Source: Clostridia bacterium (lineage in GTDB: Bacteria; Bacillota; Clostridia; Christensenellales; Borkfalkiaceae). From it: a DNA stretch of 6,558 nt. Below are positions 6,441 through 6,558 of the stretch, piece by piece (position 1 is the stretch's first letter; every line of letters begins with the position of its first letter). The stretch is from positions 1 to 6,558 of the forward strand of contig JAJPXK010000214.1 in the NCBI GenBank assembly GCA_021205485.1, in the 5' to 3' direction. Below the pieces are notes generated by a model, which made no database searches, was not told the origin of the DNA, and worked only from the letters and a program-made list of their open reading frames with translations. The position numbers and the translations under genes are program-made.

Positions 6441-6558
6441 ATTCTCTGCAGAAGACTGTTCTTCGGGCAAAGGCGCCGCGGCGTTTTCGCCCGCAGCCTC
6501 CCCGTTTATCTGTTTTCTTTTAAAATGAGCTAAAGTAACCATAATACAAGAATATTAT

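Larger units (their letters stand above)
6378..6558 (-). other. gap leader region with in-frame 55-codon extension and small hairpins
   Basis: This 181-nt stretch upstream of gap contains no separate gene I can recognise. It is open in the gap frame from an ATG at 6542, giving a 55-residue Ala/Glu/Asn-rich, low-complexity extension that ends directly at the gap Met. The extension lacks a visible ribosome-binding site, and a TAA in the same frame lies at 6557-6555. Three short stems also lie here: 6478-6494 (6 bp with one bulge, AAAA loop on the minus strand), 6451-6464 (GAAGA/TCTTC) and 6435-6451 (CTGCA/TGCAG). I regard it mainly as untranslated leader. Confidence 0.5.

Noticed and set aside
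6375..6542. ATG at 6542 as the main gap start
   Set aside because: It lacks a ribosome-binding site, the family N-terminus begins at the Met at 6377, and that Met has AAAGGAG at 9 nt.

Overview
The window carries four complete, ordinary housekeeping genes of a bacterium and two compact regulatory intergenic regions. The AT-rich spacers, sigma-70-type promoters (TTGnnn, 17 bp, TATAAT), AAAGGAG ribosome-binding sites, an archaeal/eukaryotic-type prolyl-tRNA synthetase and fragments of what looks like a dispersed palindrome suggest an uncultured Firmicutes lineage, probably a gut-type Clostridia. This placement is an inference from style, not from a marker gene. I see no rRNA, tRNA, CRISPR array, transposase, phage gene or origin.

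Layout. Positions 1-52 hold the 3' flank of proS, with a possible truncated palindromic repeat at the very edge. proS (53-1483, minus) encodes prolyl-tRNA synthetase. Positions 1484-1724 are a divergent intergenic region with one good promoter for each direction. A phosphohexomutase gene (1725-3221, plus) is followed after 56 bp by tkt (3278-5263, plus), encoding transketolase; the two are probably co-transcribed. Positions 5264-5360 separate convergent tkt and gap and hold a degenerate repeat and a strong bidirectional terminator. gap (5361-6377, minus) encodes glyceraldehyde-3-phosphate dehydrogenase. Positions 6378-6558 are its leader, which also reads as an in-frame 55-codon extension.

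Functionally, three of the four genes act on sugar phosphates. The mutase interconverts hexose 1- and 6-phosphates, transketolase exchanges two-carbon units in the non-oxidative pentose phosphate pathway, and GAPDH oxidises the glyceraldehyde-3-phosphate that transketolase produces or consumes. proS belongs to translation and merely shares the divergent spacer.

I found no convincing novel system. The points most worth a second look are a non-canonical phosphate-binding loop in the mutase, a predicted nearly leaderless mRNA for that gene, and the ambiguous start and leader of gap.
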